Shown here: in pieces, positions 55,543 to 64,000 of the stretch
Layout: the number at the start of each line of letters is the position of its first letter
How positions within the stretch are numbered: position 1 is the stretch's first letter
DNA from: Limiplasma sp031556335
GTDB lineage: Bacteria; Bacillota; Clostridia; Christensenellales; Aristaeellaceae
Length of the DNA stretch: 64,000 bases
Direction of reading: 5' to 3'
NCBI GenBank assembly: GCA_031556335.1
Contig: JAVBTE010000032.1
Span: 1-64,000, forward strand
Made by a program: the position numbers and the translations under genes
Notes under the pieces: model-generated
The model's input: the letters and a program-made list of their open reading frames with translations, nothing else
What the model was told of the DNA's origin: nothing
Database searches by the model: none

Positions 55543-55743
55543 ATGGTACAGGTGGATGTGCTGTTTCGGCTGGCTGGGCTTGGCATTATTGTGGCGGTCA
55601 TCAGCCAGGTGCTGAACCGGGCGGGCCGGGAGGAGCTGGGCACGCTGACCACGGTGGTGGGGCTGGTGATTGCGCTGTTTATGGTGGTGGAGCTGGTGAG
55701 CCAGCTGTTTAGCAGCGTCAAGAGCATTTTCCAGCTCTATTAA
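55543..55743 (+). CDS. spoIIIAC: Stage III sporulation protein AC
   Basis: A 66-residue protein of two membrane helices (FRLAGLGIIVAVISQVL and LTTVVGLVIALFMVVELV) around the short conserved loop NRAGREELGT. It forms part of the channel base. It starts 12 nt after spoIIIAB. Confidence 0.95.
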   Translation: MVQVDVLFRLAGLGIIVAVISQVLNRAGREELGTLTTVVGLVIALFMVVELVSQLFSSVKSIFQLY

Positions 55744-55747
55744 GGCC

Positions 55748-56134
55748 ATGGAACTTTGGCAATGGACGGGCCTGGCGGTGGCGGCGGCCATCCTGTGCAT
55801 GGCGGTGCGCAAGCAGCAGCCCGAAATCGCGGGCCTGTGCGCCCTGGCGGCGGGGGCCATGCTGCTTGTAAGCGCCCTGGAGAGCGTGGCCGCCGTGCGG
55901 GAGACCTTTCAGCGCATCGCCGCCATGAGCGGCTTGCATGAGGGGTATCTGAACCTGATGTTGAAAATTTTGGGCATCGCTTACGTGGCGGAGTTTGCGG
56001 CCCAAACCTGCCTGGACATGGGCGAAAGCGGCCTGGCCATGAAGGTGGGCCTGTGCGGAAAGCTGACGATTTTCGCCTTGGCGGCCCCCATGCTTTTGAG
56101 CCTTTTGGAAATGATCCTGGAGTTGGCGCCATGA
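55748..56134 (+). CDS. spoIIIAD: Stage III sporulation protein AD
   Basis: A 128-residue membrane protein related to SpoIIIAC with an added C-terminal part. It has three to four hydrophobic segments and the conserved ILGIAYVAEFAAQTCLDMGESGLA stretch. Stop and spoIIIAE start overlap (ATGA). Confidence 0.94.
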   Translation: MELWQWTGLAVAAAILCMAVRKQQPEIAGLCALAAGAMLLVSALESVAAVRETFQRIAAMSGLHEGYLNLMLKILGIAYVAEFAAQTCLDMGESGLAMKVGLCGKLTIFALAAPMLLSLLEMILELAP

Positions 56135-57285
56135 GAAACACAAAAATCGTATTCCTGGTGTGCGTGGCGGCGATCAGCCTTTGGCTGGCCCTGCCCGCCC
56201 AAGGGGAAGGCCTGCAAAAGGCCGTCACCGACCAGCTGGCCACCCTGGATTTGGGTCGGCTTTCAAAGGCGGTTTCGGAGCAGGAGCTGGTGCACGGGAA
56301 CGCGGGGGATCTGCTGAAAAGCCTGGCCAGCGGCAAGCCCATTCTGGACGGGCAACAGTTGATGGACTGGGTGATGAACAAGGCCACGGGGGTTTTTCAG
56401 GACAGCCTGTGGCGCATGACCCGGCTTTTGATCCCCGCGCTGCTGCTGGGCATTCTGGCCCATTTGCGGGCCGATCTGGGGAAGGAGTTCGTGCTGAAAG
56501 CCTGCAATTACGCGGGCATGCTGCTGGTGCTGGGCTTTTTGGTGGCGGACATGAACGAGCATGTGCGGCTGGCCCAAAGCGCCATTTCGGACATGGCCAC
56601 CACCATGCAGGCCCTGTTCCCCTTGCTGGTAACGCTGCTGGCCGCCGTGGGCGGCACGGCCAGTGCCGCGTTTTTTCAGCCCACGGTGGTGGCCGCCAGC
56701 GGCACCATGACCGCCCTGATTCAAAACGTGACGCTGCCTTTGGCGGTGGGCACGGCGGTGCTGACCATGGTGGGCGGCCTGTGCGAGAATTTGAAAATTT
56801 CCCGGCTGTGCAAGCTGTTTCAGCAGGTGGCCCACTGGACGCTGGGGTTCAGCTTTACGGTGTTTATCGGGGTGATGATGGTGCAGGGCCTGGGCACGGC
56901 GGCGGTGGACGGGGTCAGCATCCGCACGGCCAAGTACGCCATCGACAACTTCATTCCCATCGTGGGCGGCATGTTTGCCGACACGGTGGACACGCTGGTG
57001 GGCTGCTCCCTTCTCATTAAAAACGCGGTGGGCATTTTGGGGCTTCTGCTGCTGGCGGGCAAGCTGCTGACGCCCATTTTGCAAACGGTGTGCACCTTGC
57101 TACTATACAACGCCACCGCCGCCGTGCTGGAACCCGTGGCGGACTCGCCCCTAAGCCGCCTGATTGGCGATTTTTCCCAGGTGTATACGCTGCTGTTCAT
57201 CATCCAGCTGAGCGTAGGGGCCATGTTTGTGCTGCTGGTGGCCCAAATGTTGGTGGTGGGGACTTTGACGGTGATGCTGAGGTGA
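56131..57285 (+). CDS. spoIIIAE: Stage III sporulation protein AE
   Basis: A 384-residue multi-spanning protein with a cleavable signal (IVFLVCVAAISLWLALPAQG) and about seven further helices. The conserved core reads GTASAAFFQPTVVAASGTMTALIQNV and NLKISRLCKLFQQVAHWTLG with DNFIPIVGGMFADTVDTLVGC. The ATG at 56131 is used; an earlier in-frame start lies inside spoIIIAD. It is thought to be the main membrane part of the SpoIIIA channel. Confidence 0.94.
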   Translation: MRNTKIVFLVCVAAISLWLALPAQGEGLQKAVTDQLATLDLGRLSKAVSEQELVHGNAGDLLKSLASGKPILDGQQLMDWVMNKATGVFQDSLWRMTRLLIPALLLGILAHLRADLGKEFVLKACNYAGMLLVLGFLVADMNEHVRLAQSAISDMATTMQALFPLLVTLLAAVGGTASAAFFQPTVVAASGTMTALIQNVTLPLAVGTAVLTMVGGLCENLKISRLCKLFQQVAHWTLGFSFTVFIGVMMVQGLGTAAVDGVSIRTAKYAIDNFIPIVGGMFADTVDTLVGCSLLIKNAVGILGLLLLAGKLLTPILQTVCTLLLYNATAAVLEPVADSPLSRLIGDFSQVYTLLFIIQLSVGAMFVLLVAQMLVVGTLTVMLR

Positions 57286-57289
57286 GGAA

Positions 57290-57802
57290 ATGGCCGGTTT
57301 TTTGCGGAACATCGTGGCCCTTTCGGGGATCTGGGCCCTGTGCGAGCTGCTGCTGCCGGAGGGCGGCGTGCAGAAAATGGCCCGGCTGTTCATCAGCCTG
57401 TTGGTGATGACGGTTTTGGTGGCCTCCCTGGCGGACGCGCTGTCGGAGTTGGGCGGCAAAAGCCTGCCCTCCTTGGCAGGGGCCCTGGGGGACGTGGCCA
57501 GGGAAAGCGCCTCCGCCCCCTTGGCGGCGGAGGCTGGCTATACCCAGGCCTATTTGCGGTCCCAGGCCAACCAGGCGGAGGACGCCTGCGTGCGCATCGC
57601 CAAAAACGCCGGGTATGTCGCCCGGGCGAAGGTCTACCTGCAGGCCGGCGGAGCCCTGGAAAGGATCGAGCTGTTGGTGGAAGGCCCCCTCCGGCAGGAC
57701 AGCCCGCCGCTGATTGACCCGGAGCAGCTTCGGCAGACCATTACAAAGGCTTTTCAGGCGGAGGATGCCCGCGTGAGGCTGGATGGGGATGAGACACGGT
57801 GA
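57290..57802 (+). CDS. spoIIIAF: Stage III sporulation protein AF
   Basis: A 170-residue protein with two N-terminal helices (NIVALSGIWALCELLLPEG and MARLFISLLVMTVLVASL) and a ring-building-motif-like C-terminal domain (about 90-165). It is shorter than the Bacillus protein. Its stop overlaps spoIIIAG by 4 nt. Confidence 0.92.
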   Translation: MAGFLRNIVALSGIWALCELLLPEGGVQKMARLFISLLVMTVLVASLADALSELGGKSLPSLAGALGDVARESASAPLAAEAGYTQAYLRSQANQAEDACVRIAKNAGYVARAKVYLQAGGALERIELLVEGPLRQDSPPLIDPEQLRQTITKAFQAEDARVRLDGDETR

Positions 57803-58173
57803 AAGCATTGCTTGGGGGGCTGAAAGGAAAGCGCCTGTGGTGGGTTTTGGCGGGGCTGCTGGTGATTGTCTGCGCGTTTGCGGCTTTTCAGGGGCCGGGC
57901 ACCACGGCCACGGGCGGCAGCACAGAGGAAAAGCGCATTGCCCAGGTGCTGTCCGCCATTGCGGGGGCGGGGCAGGTGGAGGTGGCGCTGTTTTATGAAA
58001 CAGAAGTCGCGGCCTTTGGGGGCGGCGGGAAAGCAAGGCCCATTGGCGCGGTGGTGGTGGCCCAGGGCGCGGAGGACATGGGGGTGCGGCTGTCCCTGAT
58101 TCGCGCCATGCGAACGCTGCTGGGCCTGCCGGAAACCGCGGTCGATGTATTTGTAATGGAGGAGAGAAAATGA
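57799..58173 (+). CDS. spoIIIAG: Stage III sporulation protein AG, short form
   Basis: A 124-residue protein with one N-terminal membrane helix (WWVLAGLLVIVCAFAAFQG) and a ring-building motif outside. The start is GTG, overlapping spoIIIAF. In Bacillus the motif is split by a long beta-rich insert that forms the channel wall. Here the region between VEVALFYETEV and IGAVVVAQGAED holds only about ten residues, so that insert is essentially missing. Confidence 0.9.
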   Translation: MKALLGGLKGKRLWWVLAGLLVIVCAFAAFQGPGTTATGGSTEEKRIAQVLSAIAGAGQVEVALFYETEVAAFGGGGKARPIGAVVVAQGAEDMGVRLSLIRAMRTLLGLPETAVDVFVMEERK

Positions 58174-58715
58174 CAAACACATGGAAGAAGCAGGAAAAAC
58201 CAAAGCGCAAGGGCTCCGGGGCGCGGATTTTGGTGCTGTCCGGCCTGTTGGCCCTGGCGGGCGTTCTTTTGTGGACGCAGCAAGGGGGCCTGTTTACCGG
58301 CGCAAGCAAAGGCGGCGGGTCTGCCGCGCAGCCGCCCGCAACCACCCGGCAACCCCAGCCCACGGCCCAGGGCCGGAGAACCCTGCGGGAAGAGGCCTAT
58401 GACAAGGACATGGCCTCTTTGAAGGCGCTGACGGAAAACCAGGGGGTGAACGCCGACATCCGGGAGGACGCGGCCAAGCGGATAGAGCAAATGGTGGCCG
58501 GGCACCAAACGGAGCTTGCCATTGACGAAGCCCTGCGCGGCGCGGGCTTTGCCCCCAGCCTGACCTTGCTTGAAAACGGCGCCCTCACCGTGATGGTGGA
58601 GGCGCAGACGTTGACCGGAACGCAAAGCGCCACGATCCTGTCGCTGTGCGCGTCTCATACGGACGTGGGGGTGGAGAATATTCGCATTATGACCGGGGAA
58701 ACAATGGAAAAGTGA
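58170..58715 (+). CDS. spoIIIAH: Stage III sporulation protein AH
   Basis: A 181-residue protein with one membrane helix (ILVLSGLLALAGVLLWTQ), a Gly/Pro/Gln-rich linker and a C-terminal ring domain (about 75-180) that faces the forespore protein SpoIIQ. A conserved helix (ALTENQGVNADIREDAAKRIEQMV) and the RBM strands are present. It overlaps spoIIIAG by 4 nt. A forespore spoIIQ gene is not seen in the window. Confidence 0.92.
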   Translation: MTNTWKKQEKPKRKGSGARILVLSGLLALAGVLLWTQQGGLFTGASKGGGSAAQPPATTRQPQPTAQGRRTLREEAYDKDMASLKALTENQGVNADIREDAAKRIEQMVAGHQTELAIDEALRGAGFAPSLTLLENGALTVMVEAQTLTGTQSATILSLCASHTDVGVENIRIMTGETMEK

Positions 58716-58739
58716 GCGAACAAAAGAAAAACGCGCTTC

Positions 58740-59153
58740 TTATTCTTTCGCTGTTTTTTCGTCTTTGCTTCCTTCTTCTTTTTCCTTGCTGTGGGCAAGC
58801 AGGGGAAACACATCCCTGGCCTGCAGCTTTTTCCGCTCCAGGTGCTTTTCCTCCACGCCGATTTCCCAATGCAGCAGCAGCGTCAACAGGCTGCGCAGCA
58901 AAATGACCGCCGCAAGGGTGCCCAGCTCGTTCCAGCCGCTGACGATGACCGAGCGCAGCACCTCGCTACCCACCTTAAACTCCAGGCCCAGCATAATGCC
59001 CTGGGCCAGCTGGATGCGGGTGTGCTCGTCCTTGCGAAGATAGCCGACAAACCCCCGAATCATGCTGATGACGATGACCGCGATGCCCGCCAGTTCGATG
59101 AGCAGGATGCAGCCCCGCACAAAAAGGTCAAAGTAATGCTCTAAAGGCGCCAT
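58740..59153 (-). CDS. DUF1622 membrane protein
   Basis: A 137-residue protein with two or three membrane helices (CILLIELAGIAVIVISMIRG, then GTLAAVILLRSLLTLLLHWEI) and a charged tail. The stretch RIQLAQGIMLGLEFKVGSEVLRS is the DUF1622 signature. The ATG at 59153 has AAGGAG eight bases upstream. No function is known. It is convergent with the spoIIIA operon, 24 nt apart. Confidence 0.88.
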   Translation of the reverse strand: MAPLEHYFDLFVRGCILLIELAGIAVIVISMIRGFVGYLRKDEHTRIQLAQGIMLGLEFKVGSEVLRSVIVSGWNELGTLAAVILLRSLLTLLLHWEIGVEEKHLERKKLQARDVFPLLAHSKEKEEGSKDEKTAKE

Positions 59154-59211
59154 GCACAATACTCCTTTGCAGGTGAATTTGTGTTACAATGCTTCCGAGG
59201 TGGAAGAGCAC

Positions 59212-60393
59212 ATGATACTTCAATTATACATACATATCCCGTTTTGTAAATCCAAATGCTTATATTGCGATTTTTGCTCCCATCCCGCGCCCGTGGGGGA
59301 GATGGAGGCGTACGGCGAATGCCTGCAAAAGGAAATCGCGCTGGCGGCGGCGCGGTACCCGGAAAGCGAGGTGTCCACCGTTTTTGTGGGGGGCGGAACC
59401 CCCTCTTTGCTGCCCCCGGCGGTGTTGGAAGGCATCCTTGGGGCTGTGAAACGGCATTTTGTTTTGCTGCCAAACGCGGAGTTCACCGCCGAGGCCAACC
59501 CAGGCACCCTGACGGCGCAGTGGCTGGAAACAGCCCGGCGCTATGGGCTGAACCGTTTGTCCCTGGGCATGCAAGCGGCCCAGGACCGACTGCTTCAGGG
59601 GGTGGGGCGCATCCACCGGTTTCCGGATGTGCAGGCCGCCGCCGCCCTGGCGAAAAGCCAGGGAATTTTGAATATGAACCTGGACGTGATGTTCGGCCTG
59701 CCGGAGCAAAGCCTTCAGGATTACCTGGAAACCCTGGAGGCGGCCCATTCCCTGGCCCCGGCCCATGTGTCCGCGTACAGCCTGATCGTGGAGGAGGGCA
59801 CGCCGCTTTTGGACCGGGTGGAACAAGGAACCGTCAGGCTTCCCCCAGAGGACGAGACGGCGGAAATGGCGCAAAAGGGCGGGGAATGGCTGGAAAACCG
59901 GGGATATGCCCGTTATGAGATCAGCAATTACGCACGGCCCGGGTTTGCATGCAGGCATAACCTGGGCTATTGGCATGGGGCCTGGTATGCGGGCCTGGGC
60001 CTGGGCGCCCACAGCATGCTGCCGCTTGCGGACGGGCGGGAAGGCAGCTATCTTCGGTGTGAAAACACCACAAGCATGGAAGCATACGCAAACAGCGTGG
60101 CAAGCGGCCGGCTGCCCCGGGCGGCGGCAACGCCGGTTCCCTTGGAGGACGCCATGTTTGAAACCATGATGCTGGGGCTGCGCACCCTTGGGGGCGTGGG
60201 GGAAAAGGAATTTGAGGCGCGGCACCAAAAGGCTTTAAGCGCCGTGTATGGGCCGCAAATGGAGCGGCTGCTGGCGGAAGGGCTGGCGGTTTGGCGGCAA
60301 GGTCCGGAGAATTTCAAAGAAGGCCGTTTTTTTGCTTTGACGCCCCGGGGCATGGACGTTCAAAACGGCGTTTTGCTCCGGCTGATGGAGTGA
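59212..60393 (+). CDS. hemW: HemW-like radical SAM protein
   Basis: A 393-residue radical SAM protein. The cluster motif CKSKCLYCDF lies near residue 13, with the typical HemW form starting LQLYIHIPFC. VFVGGGTPSLL, NRLSLGMQAAQDRLL, NLDVMFGLPEQS and YEISNYARPGFACRHNLGYW follow. Proteins of this group are heme chaperones often mis-called coproporphyrinogen oxidases. The ATG at 59212 is chosen, though the frame extends back to 59152. It is upstream of hrcA-grpE-dnaK, as in other Firmicutes. Confidence 0.94.
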   Translation: MILQLYIHIPFCKSKCLYCDFCSHPAPVGEMEAYGECLQKEIALAAARYPESEVSTVFVGGGTPSLLPPAVLEGILGAVKRHFVLLPNAEFTAEANPGTLTAQWLETARRYGLNRLSLGMQAAQDRLLQGVGRIHRFPDVQAAAALAKSQGILNMNLDVMFGLPEQSLQDYLETLEAAHSLAPAHVSAYSLIVEEGTPLLDRVEQGTVRLPPEDETAEMAQKGGEWLENRGYARYEISNYARPGFACRHNLGYWHGAWYAGLGLGAHSMLPLADGREGSYLRCENTTSMEAYANSVASGRLPRAAATPVPLEDAMFETMMLGLRTLGGVGEKEFEARHQKALSAVYGPQMERLLAEGLAVWRQGPENFKEGRFFALTPRGMDVQNGVLLRLME

Positions 60394-60467
60394 AAGAATG
60401 AATTTGACCTTATTTTACCTTCGTTTCAAACAAATATGAACAAATGAAAAATTGGATGGAAAAAGGC

Positions 60468-60496
60468 TTGACAAAATCAAGCGTGGAGCATATGAT
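60468..60496 (+). promoter_or_regulatory. Sigma-A promoter of the hrcA operon
   Basis: TTGACA (60468-60473), a 17-nt spacer and TATGAT (60491-60496), just before CIRCE. Confidence 0.85.
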
Positions 60497-60505
60497 ATGC
60501 ATGTG

Positions 60506-60532
60506 TTAGCACTCAAACGGAACGAGTGCTAA
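60506..60532 (+). promoter_or_regulatory. CIRCE operator (HrcA site)
   Basis: TTAGCACTC, nine bases, GAGTGCTAA: the exact consensus CIRCE. It sits at the predicted transcription start of hrcA-grpE-dnaK and makes the operon heat-inducible. Confidence 0.97.
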
Positions 60533-60627
60533 CAACCGGAAGGTCAGAGTCCCGGCCGAAGGCCAAAGGCCGTGGGGCGGGCGAAATCCGAGGGACGCCG
60601 AAAGGCGGAAGGGAGGTGTTGCGGCTT

Positions 60628-61656
60628 ATGAGCATGGATGCGCGGAAGTTTCGCATTTTGCAGGCGATTATTGACGACTATATTCTGACCGCCATTCCCG
60701 TGGGCAGCCGCACCATTTCCAAAAAGTATGAAACGGGCCTGTCCTCCGCCACCATTCGCAATGAAATGAGCGACCTGGAGGAGCTGGGCTATTTGGACCA
60801 GCCCCACGTCAGCGCGGGGCGGGTGCCAAGCCCCAAGGCTTATCGCCTGTACGTGGACCAGCTTTTGAAGCAGGGCAAAATCAGCGAGGCCGACGTGGCG
60901 GGCATTCGGGAGCATTTTTCGGACCGGGTTCGGCAAATGGAGGACGTCATCGGCCACGCGGCCCAGGTGCTTTCCAGCCTGACCCACTATACGGGCCTGG
61001 TGATGAGCCCCAAGGGCGTGGAGATGCGCATTCGCAATTTGCAGCTGGTGCCCGTGTCCGCCGCCAGCGCGCTGGTGGTGATCGTCACCGACGGCGGCAT
61101 CGTGCGGGATACGGTGATCCGGGTGGGAAACGATATGGACGCGGACGCGCTGTATGCCATCAGCCGGATGCTGACGGAGCAATTGGGCGGCCATACCCTG
61201 TCCGAGGCAAGGCGGCTGATTGCCGGGGCCAGCGCGGATGTGCAGCGGAAGCAGGAGATGCTCAGCGGCATTTCCGAGCTGATCGCCGATGTGGAGCAGC
61301 AGCAGGGCAAGGGCAAGCTGGCGGTGGTGGGTACCAGCAACATCCTTAATTTTCCCGAGTATAGCGACGTGGAGAAGGCCAAAAGCTTTCTTTCCGTACT
61401 GGAGGGCAAGGAGCGGCTTTTGGGGCTGCTGGAGCAGCACCAGGAAATGGCCTTTACCGTGCGCATCGGCCCGGAAACAGGCATCCCGGAGCTTTCGGAC
61501 TGCTCGCTGGTGACGGCCACCTACCGGCTTGGAGACCACCAGCATGGCACCATCGGCGTGATTGGCCCCACCCGGATGCAGTACGGCCACGTGCTGGGCG
61601 TGCTGGGCGCCATGGGCGACATGCTGACCCAGCTGCTTCGGCCGGAGAAGGAGTGA
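60628..61656 (+). CDS. hrcA: Heat-inducible transcription repressor HrcA
   Basis: A 342-residue repressor of class I heat-shock genes. The winged-helix part covers about residues 1-90 (MDARKFRILQAIIDDYILTAIPVGSRTISKKYETGLSSATIRNEMSDLEELGYL), and the GAF-like and dimerisation parts follow. The starts at 60628 and 60634 are both plausible; GGGAGG lies 11 nt before the first. CIRCE lies upstream, so it controls itself. Confidence 0.95.
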   Translation: MSMDARKFRILQAIIDDYILTAIPVGSRTISKKYETGLSSATIRNEMSDLEELGYLDQPHVSAGRVPSPKAYRLYVDQLLKQGKISEADVAGIREHFSDRVRQMEDVIGHAAQVLSSLTHYTGLVMSPKGVEMRIRNLQLVPVSAASALVVIVTDGGIVRDTVIRVGNDMDADALYAISRMLTEQLGGHTLSEARRLIAGASADVQRKQEMLSGISELIADVEQQQGKGKLAVVGTSNILNFPEYSDVEKAKSFLSVLEGKERLLGLLEQHQEMAFTVRIGPETGIPELSDCSLVTATYRLGDHQHGTIGVIGPTRMQYGHVLGVLGAMGDMLTQLLRPEKE

Positions 61657-61661
61657 CCCCC

Positions 61662-62324
61662 ATGGCAAAGAAAAAGAATCAACAACATAGCAAAGGAACG
61701 CCGCAGGACATGGAAAACACACAGGAAATGATGAACGACGGGAACCTGGAAGCCATCGATACTTTGGGAAGCGAGCTGGAAGCCCTGACGGATGCGGCCG
61801 CAGGCCGCGAAGCGGCGGACGCGGAGGAAAGCGCCCGCGCCCTGATGGAGGCCCAAACCCGGGCCGCGGAGCTGACCTGTGCGCTGGAAGCCGCGAAGGA
61901 AAAGCAGGACGAATACCTGAACATGGCCCAACGGGTGCAGGCGGATTTTGAAAACTTCCGCCGCCGGAACCAGAACGTGCGCAAGGAAGCCTTTGACGAA
62001 GGGGCCAGAGGGCTGGCCACGGTGCTGTTGCCCGTTTTGGACAATTTGGAGCGAGCCCTGGGCGCGGCCAAAGAAACCCCTGACCCGGCCCTTCGGGAGG
62101 GCGTGGAAATGGTATGCCGCCAGCTGCTGGAAGTGTTTGACAAGCGCGGCATCACCCCCATTGACCGCCTGGGGGAGAAGTTTGACCCCAACCTGGAAAA
62201 CGCCGTGCTGCAAGGCGCGCCCGAGGACGGAGAGCCGGGCACGGTGTGCGAGGTGTTCCAGAAGGGGTACCAGATGGGCGACGCCATCCTTCGCCACGCC
62301 ATGGTGAAGGTTGTGCCCGAATAA
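61662..62324 (+). CDS. grpE: Nucleotide exchange factor GrpE
   Basis: A 220-residue co-chaperone that releases ADP from DnaK. An acidic and Gln-rich start leads to a long coiled coil (about 60-110), then YLNMAQRVQADFENFRRRNQ and the C-terminal beta domain (GITPIDRLGEKFDPNLENAV...GYQMGDAILRHAMVKV). The ATG at 61662 is preferred, with AAGGAG eight bases upstream. It begins 5 nt after the hrcA stop. Confidence 0.95.
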   Translation: MAKKKNQQHSKGTPQDMENTQEMMNDGNLEAIDTLGSELEALTDAAAGREAADAEESARALMEAQTRAAELTCALEAAKEKQDEYLNMAQRVQADFENFRRRNQNVRKEAFDEGARGLATVLLPVLDNLERALGAAKETPDPALREGVEMVCRQLLEVFDKRGITPIDRLGEKFDPNLENAVLQGAPEDGEPGTVCEVFQKGYQMGDAILRHAMVKVVPE

Positions 62325-62422
62325 AGAAGGTAGTGGCGGGGAGAAAGCCTCCCTGTTCTACATAGATTCGCTGAATATTGAAAAAATCGCGTATGAAACG
62401 CATGTCTGAGGAGGATACACTT

Positions 62423-64000
62423 ATGGGAAAAATTATCGGCATCGACCTTGGAACCACCAATAGCTGCGTGGCGGTGATGGAGGGCGGCGAGCCCGTCGTT
62501 ATCCCCAACGCGGAAGGCGCGCGCACCACCCCCTCCGTTGTGGCTTTTACCAGGGAGGGCGAGCGGCTGGTGGGCCAGATCGCCAAGCGCCAGGCTGTGA
62601 CCAATCCCGACCGCACCGTGATCTCCATCAAGCGGGAAATGGGCAGCGCATATAAAGTCAAAATCGACAGCAAGGAATACAACCCCCAGGAAATCAGCGC
62701 CATGGTGCTGCAAAAGCTGAAAACCGACGCCGAGGCGTATCTGGGCGAAACCGTGACCCAGGCGGTCATCACCGTGCCCGCGTATTTCAGCGACAGCCAG
62801 CGCCAGGCCACCAAGGACGCGGGCCGCATCGCGGGGCTGGAAGTGCTGCGCATCATCAACGAGCCCACCGCCGCGTCGCTGGCCTATGGCCTGGACAAGG
62901 AATGCAGCCAGAAAATTCTGGTGTACGACCTGGGCGGCGGCACCTTTGACGTGAGCCTTTTGGAAATCGGCGACGGCGTGTTTGAAGTGCTGGCCACCAA
63001 CGGCAACAACCGCCTGGGCGGCGACGATTTCGACGACCGGGTCATCAACTTTATCGCCGACACCTTTAAAAAGGAAAACGGCATTGACCTGCGCCAGGAC
63101 AAGATGGCCTTCCAGCGCCTGAAAGAAGCCGCGGAAAAGGCCAAGATCGACCTGTCCGGCGTGATGACCGCCAATATCAACCTGCCCTTCATCACCAGCG
63201 ACGCCAACGGCCCCAAGCACCTGGATATGACGCTGACCCGGGCCAAGTTTGACGAGCTGACCGCCGATCTGGTAGAAAAGACCATCGAACCCATGACCAA
63301 GGCCCTGAAAGACGCCGGGCTGACGGCCGACCAGATCGAAAAGGTGATTTTGGTGGGCGGTTCCACCCGCATCCCCGCCGTGCAGACCGCGGTGAAAAAA
63401 ATCACCAACAAGGAGCCTTTCAAGGGCATCAACCCCGACGAGTGCGTGGCGGTGGGCGCGGCCATCCAGGCCGGCGTGCTGGGCGGCGAGGTGAAGGACG
63501 TTCTTTTGCTGGACGTTACCCCCCTCAGCCTGGGCCTGGAAACCGAAGGCCATATCTTTACCCGCCTCATCGACCGGAACACCACCATCCCCACCACCAA
63601 GTCCCAGGTGTTTTCCACCGCCGCCGACGGCCAGACCACCGTGGAGATCCACGTATTGCAGGGTGAGCGCCCCATGGCCTACGACAACAAAACCCTGGGC
63701 CGCTTCCAGCTGACGGGCATCCCCGCCGCGCCCCGGGGCGTGCCGCAAATTGAGGTCACCTTCAACATTGACCGCAACGGCATCGTGAACGTGTCCGCCA
63801 AGGACAAGGGCACCGGCAACGAGCAGAAGATTACCATCTCGGCCTCCACCAACATGACCGAGGACGAGATCAACCAGCGCATCAAGGAAGCCGAGCAGTA
63901 CGCCGAGGAAGACAAGAAGCGCAAGGATGAAGTGGAAACCATGAACCGCGCGGATACGCTGATTTACGAAATGGAAAAGCAGCTGCGGGAGAACGGCGAG
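62423..64000 (+). CDS. dnaK: Chaperone DnaK (5' part, cut by window end)
   Basis: 526 codons are visible and open to the last base. The ATPase domain begins GKIIGIDLGTTNSCVAVMEG and has YDLGGGTFDVSLLE, VGGSTRIPAVQ and IINEPTAASLAYG. The linker VLLLDVTPLSLGLET and the substrate domain (TKSQVFSTAADGQTTVEIHVLQGE) follow. The ATG at 62423 has GAGGAGG upstream. The rest of the gene, and probably dnaJ, lies beyond the window. Confidence 0.97.
   Translation, partial: MGKIIGIDLGTTNSCVAVMEGGEPVVIPNAEGARTTPSVVAFTREGERLVGQIAKRQAVTNPDRTVISIKREMGSAYKVKIDSKEYNPQEISAMVLQKLKTDAEAYLGETVTQAVITVPAYFSDSQRQATKDAGRIAGLEVLRIINEPTAASLAYGLDKECSQKILVYDLGGGTFDVSLLEIGDGVFEVLATNGNNRLGGDDFDDRVINFIADTFKKENGIDLRQDKMAFQRLKEAAEKAKIDLSGVMTANINLPFITSDANGPKHLDMTLTRAKFDELTADLVEKTIEPMTKALKDAGLTADQIEKVILVGGSTRIPAVQTAVKKITNKEPFKGINPDECVAVGAAIQAGVLGGEVKDVLLLDVTPLSLGLETEGHIFTRLIDRNTTIPTTKSQVFSTAADGQTTVEIHVLQGERPMAYDNKTLGRFQLTGIPAAPRGVPQIEVTFNIDRNGIVNVSAKDKGTGNEQKITISASTNMTEDEINQRIKEAEQYAEEDKKRKDEVETMNRADTLIYEMEKQLRENGE

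Overview
The window is GC-rich chromosomal DNA from an endospore-forming member of the Clostridia. Evidence for this is a complete spoIIIAA-AH operon, a spoIIE gene, a CIRCE-controlled hrcA-grpE-dnaK locus, a Rex redox repressor, a Cys-type ribosomal protein L28 and abundant GTG/TTG starts. No phage, insertion sequence or CRISPR array was seen. The family or genus cannot be fixed from the sequence alone. The first ~100 bases are an almost pure G/C tract that looks unlike the rest and may be an assembly edge.

Layout. (1) 347-2319: tRNA-Lys(CTT) and a beta-CASP metallo-beta-lactamase nuclease. (2) 2613-12022, minus strand: a tightly overlapping nine-gene nucleotide-sugar operon read in the order rfbF-rfbG-rfbH-gtrA-like-TPP enzyme-SDR epimerase/reductase-GT2-rmlA-rmlB. 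The gene set suggests a CDP-3,6-dideoxyhexose, probably carrying a two-carbon branch as in yersiniose, passed to undecaprenyl phosphate and flipped. (3) 12167-17079: a TetR regulator with a perfect palindromic operator, followed by a MacB/FtsX-type ABC exporter and its adaptor. (4) 17454-19610: small DUF1801, VOC and DUF3052 genes and an aquaporin. (5) 19763-22632: rpmH-rnpA-yidD-yidC-jag, the usual origin-proximal gene string but without dnaA, mnmE or mnmG. (6) 22952-29199: rex, a VanW/G5 protein, uppP, a ComEC-like MBL protein, a Cys-rich spore-coat-like protein and degV. (7) 29444-35944: a 2166-residue secreted protein of about 14 SdrD-B-like repeats. (8) 36192-40980: spoIIE, then an ApbE flavin transferase with a membrane-anchored protein carrying two FMN-binding domains. 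(9) 41127-46650: an ArsR repressor and a polyamine-type ABC transporter (potABCD), then nagA. (10) 46784-53117: rsfS, a nadD-yqeK fusion, a membrane-anchored Mrr-like protein, a cysteine desulfurase, DUF3343, rpmB and lepA. (11) 53342-58715: an L,D-transpeptidase and the spoIIIA operon. (12) 58740-64000: DUF1622, hemW, hrcA, grpE and the 5' part of dnaK.

The most unusual feature is not a gene. At five of the nine convergent gene junctions there is a recurring ordered set of three hairpins (called P3, P2 and P1 here) between a stop codon and the intrinsic terminator. The stems differ between copies by paired, compensating changes, while loops, spacing and linkers are kept. Read in the direction of the upstream gene, the order is always stop - P3 - P2 - P1 - terminator, and two junctions hold inverted pairs serving both convergent genes. 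This looks like a 3'-UTR RNA element or a structured repeat family. Other points of interest are two leaders in which the Shine-Dalgarno sequence can be masked (aqpZ and the FMN-binding gene), the NadD-YqeK fusion, a SpoIIIAG with little room for the beta-rich insert, and the branched-sugar operon.
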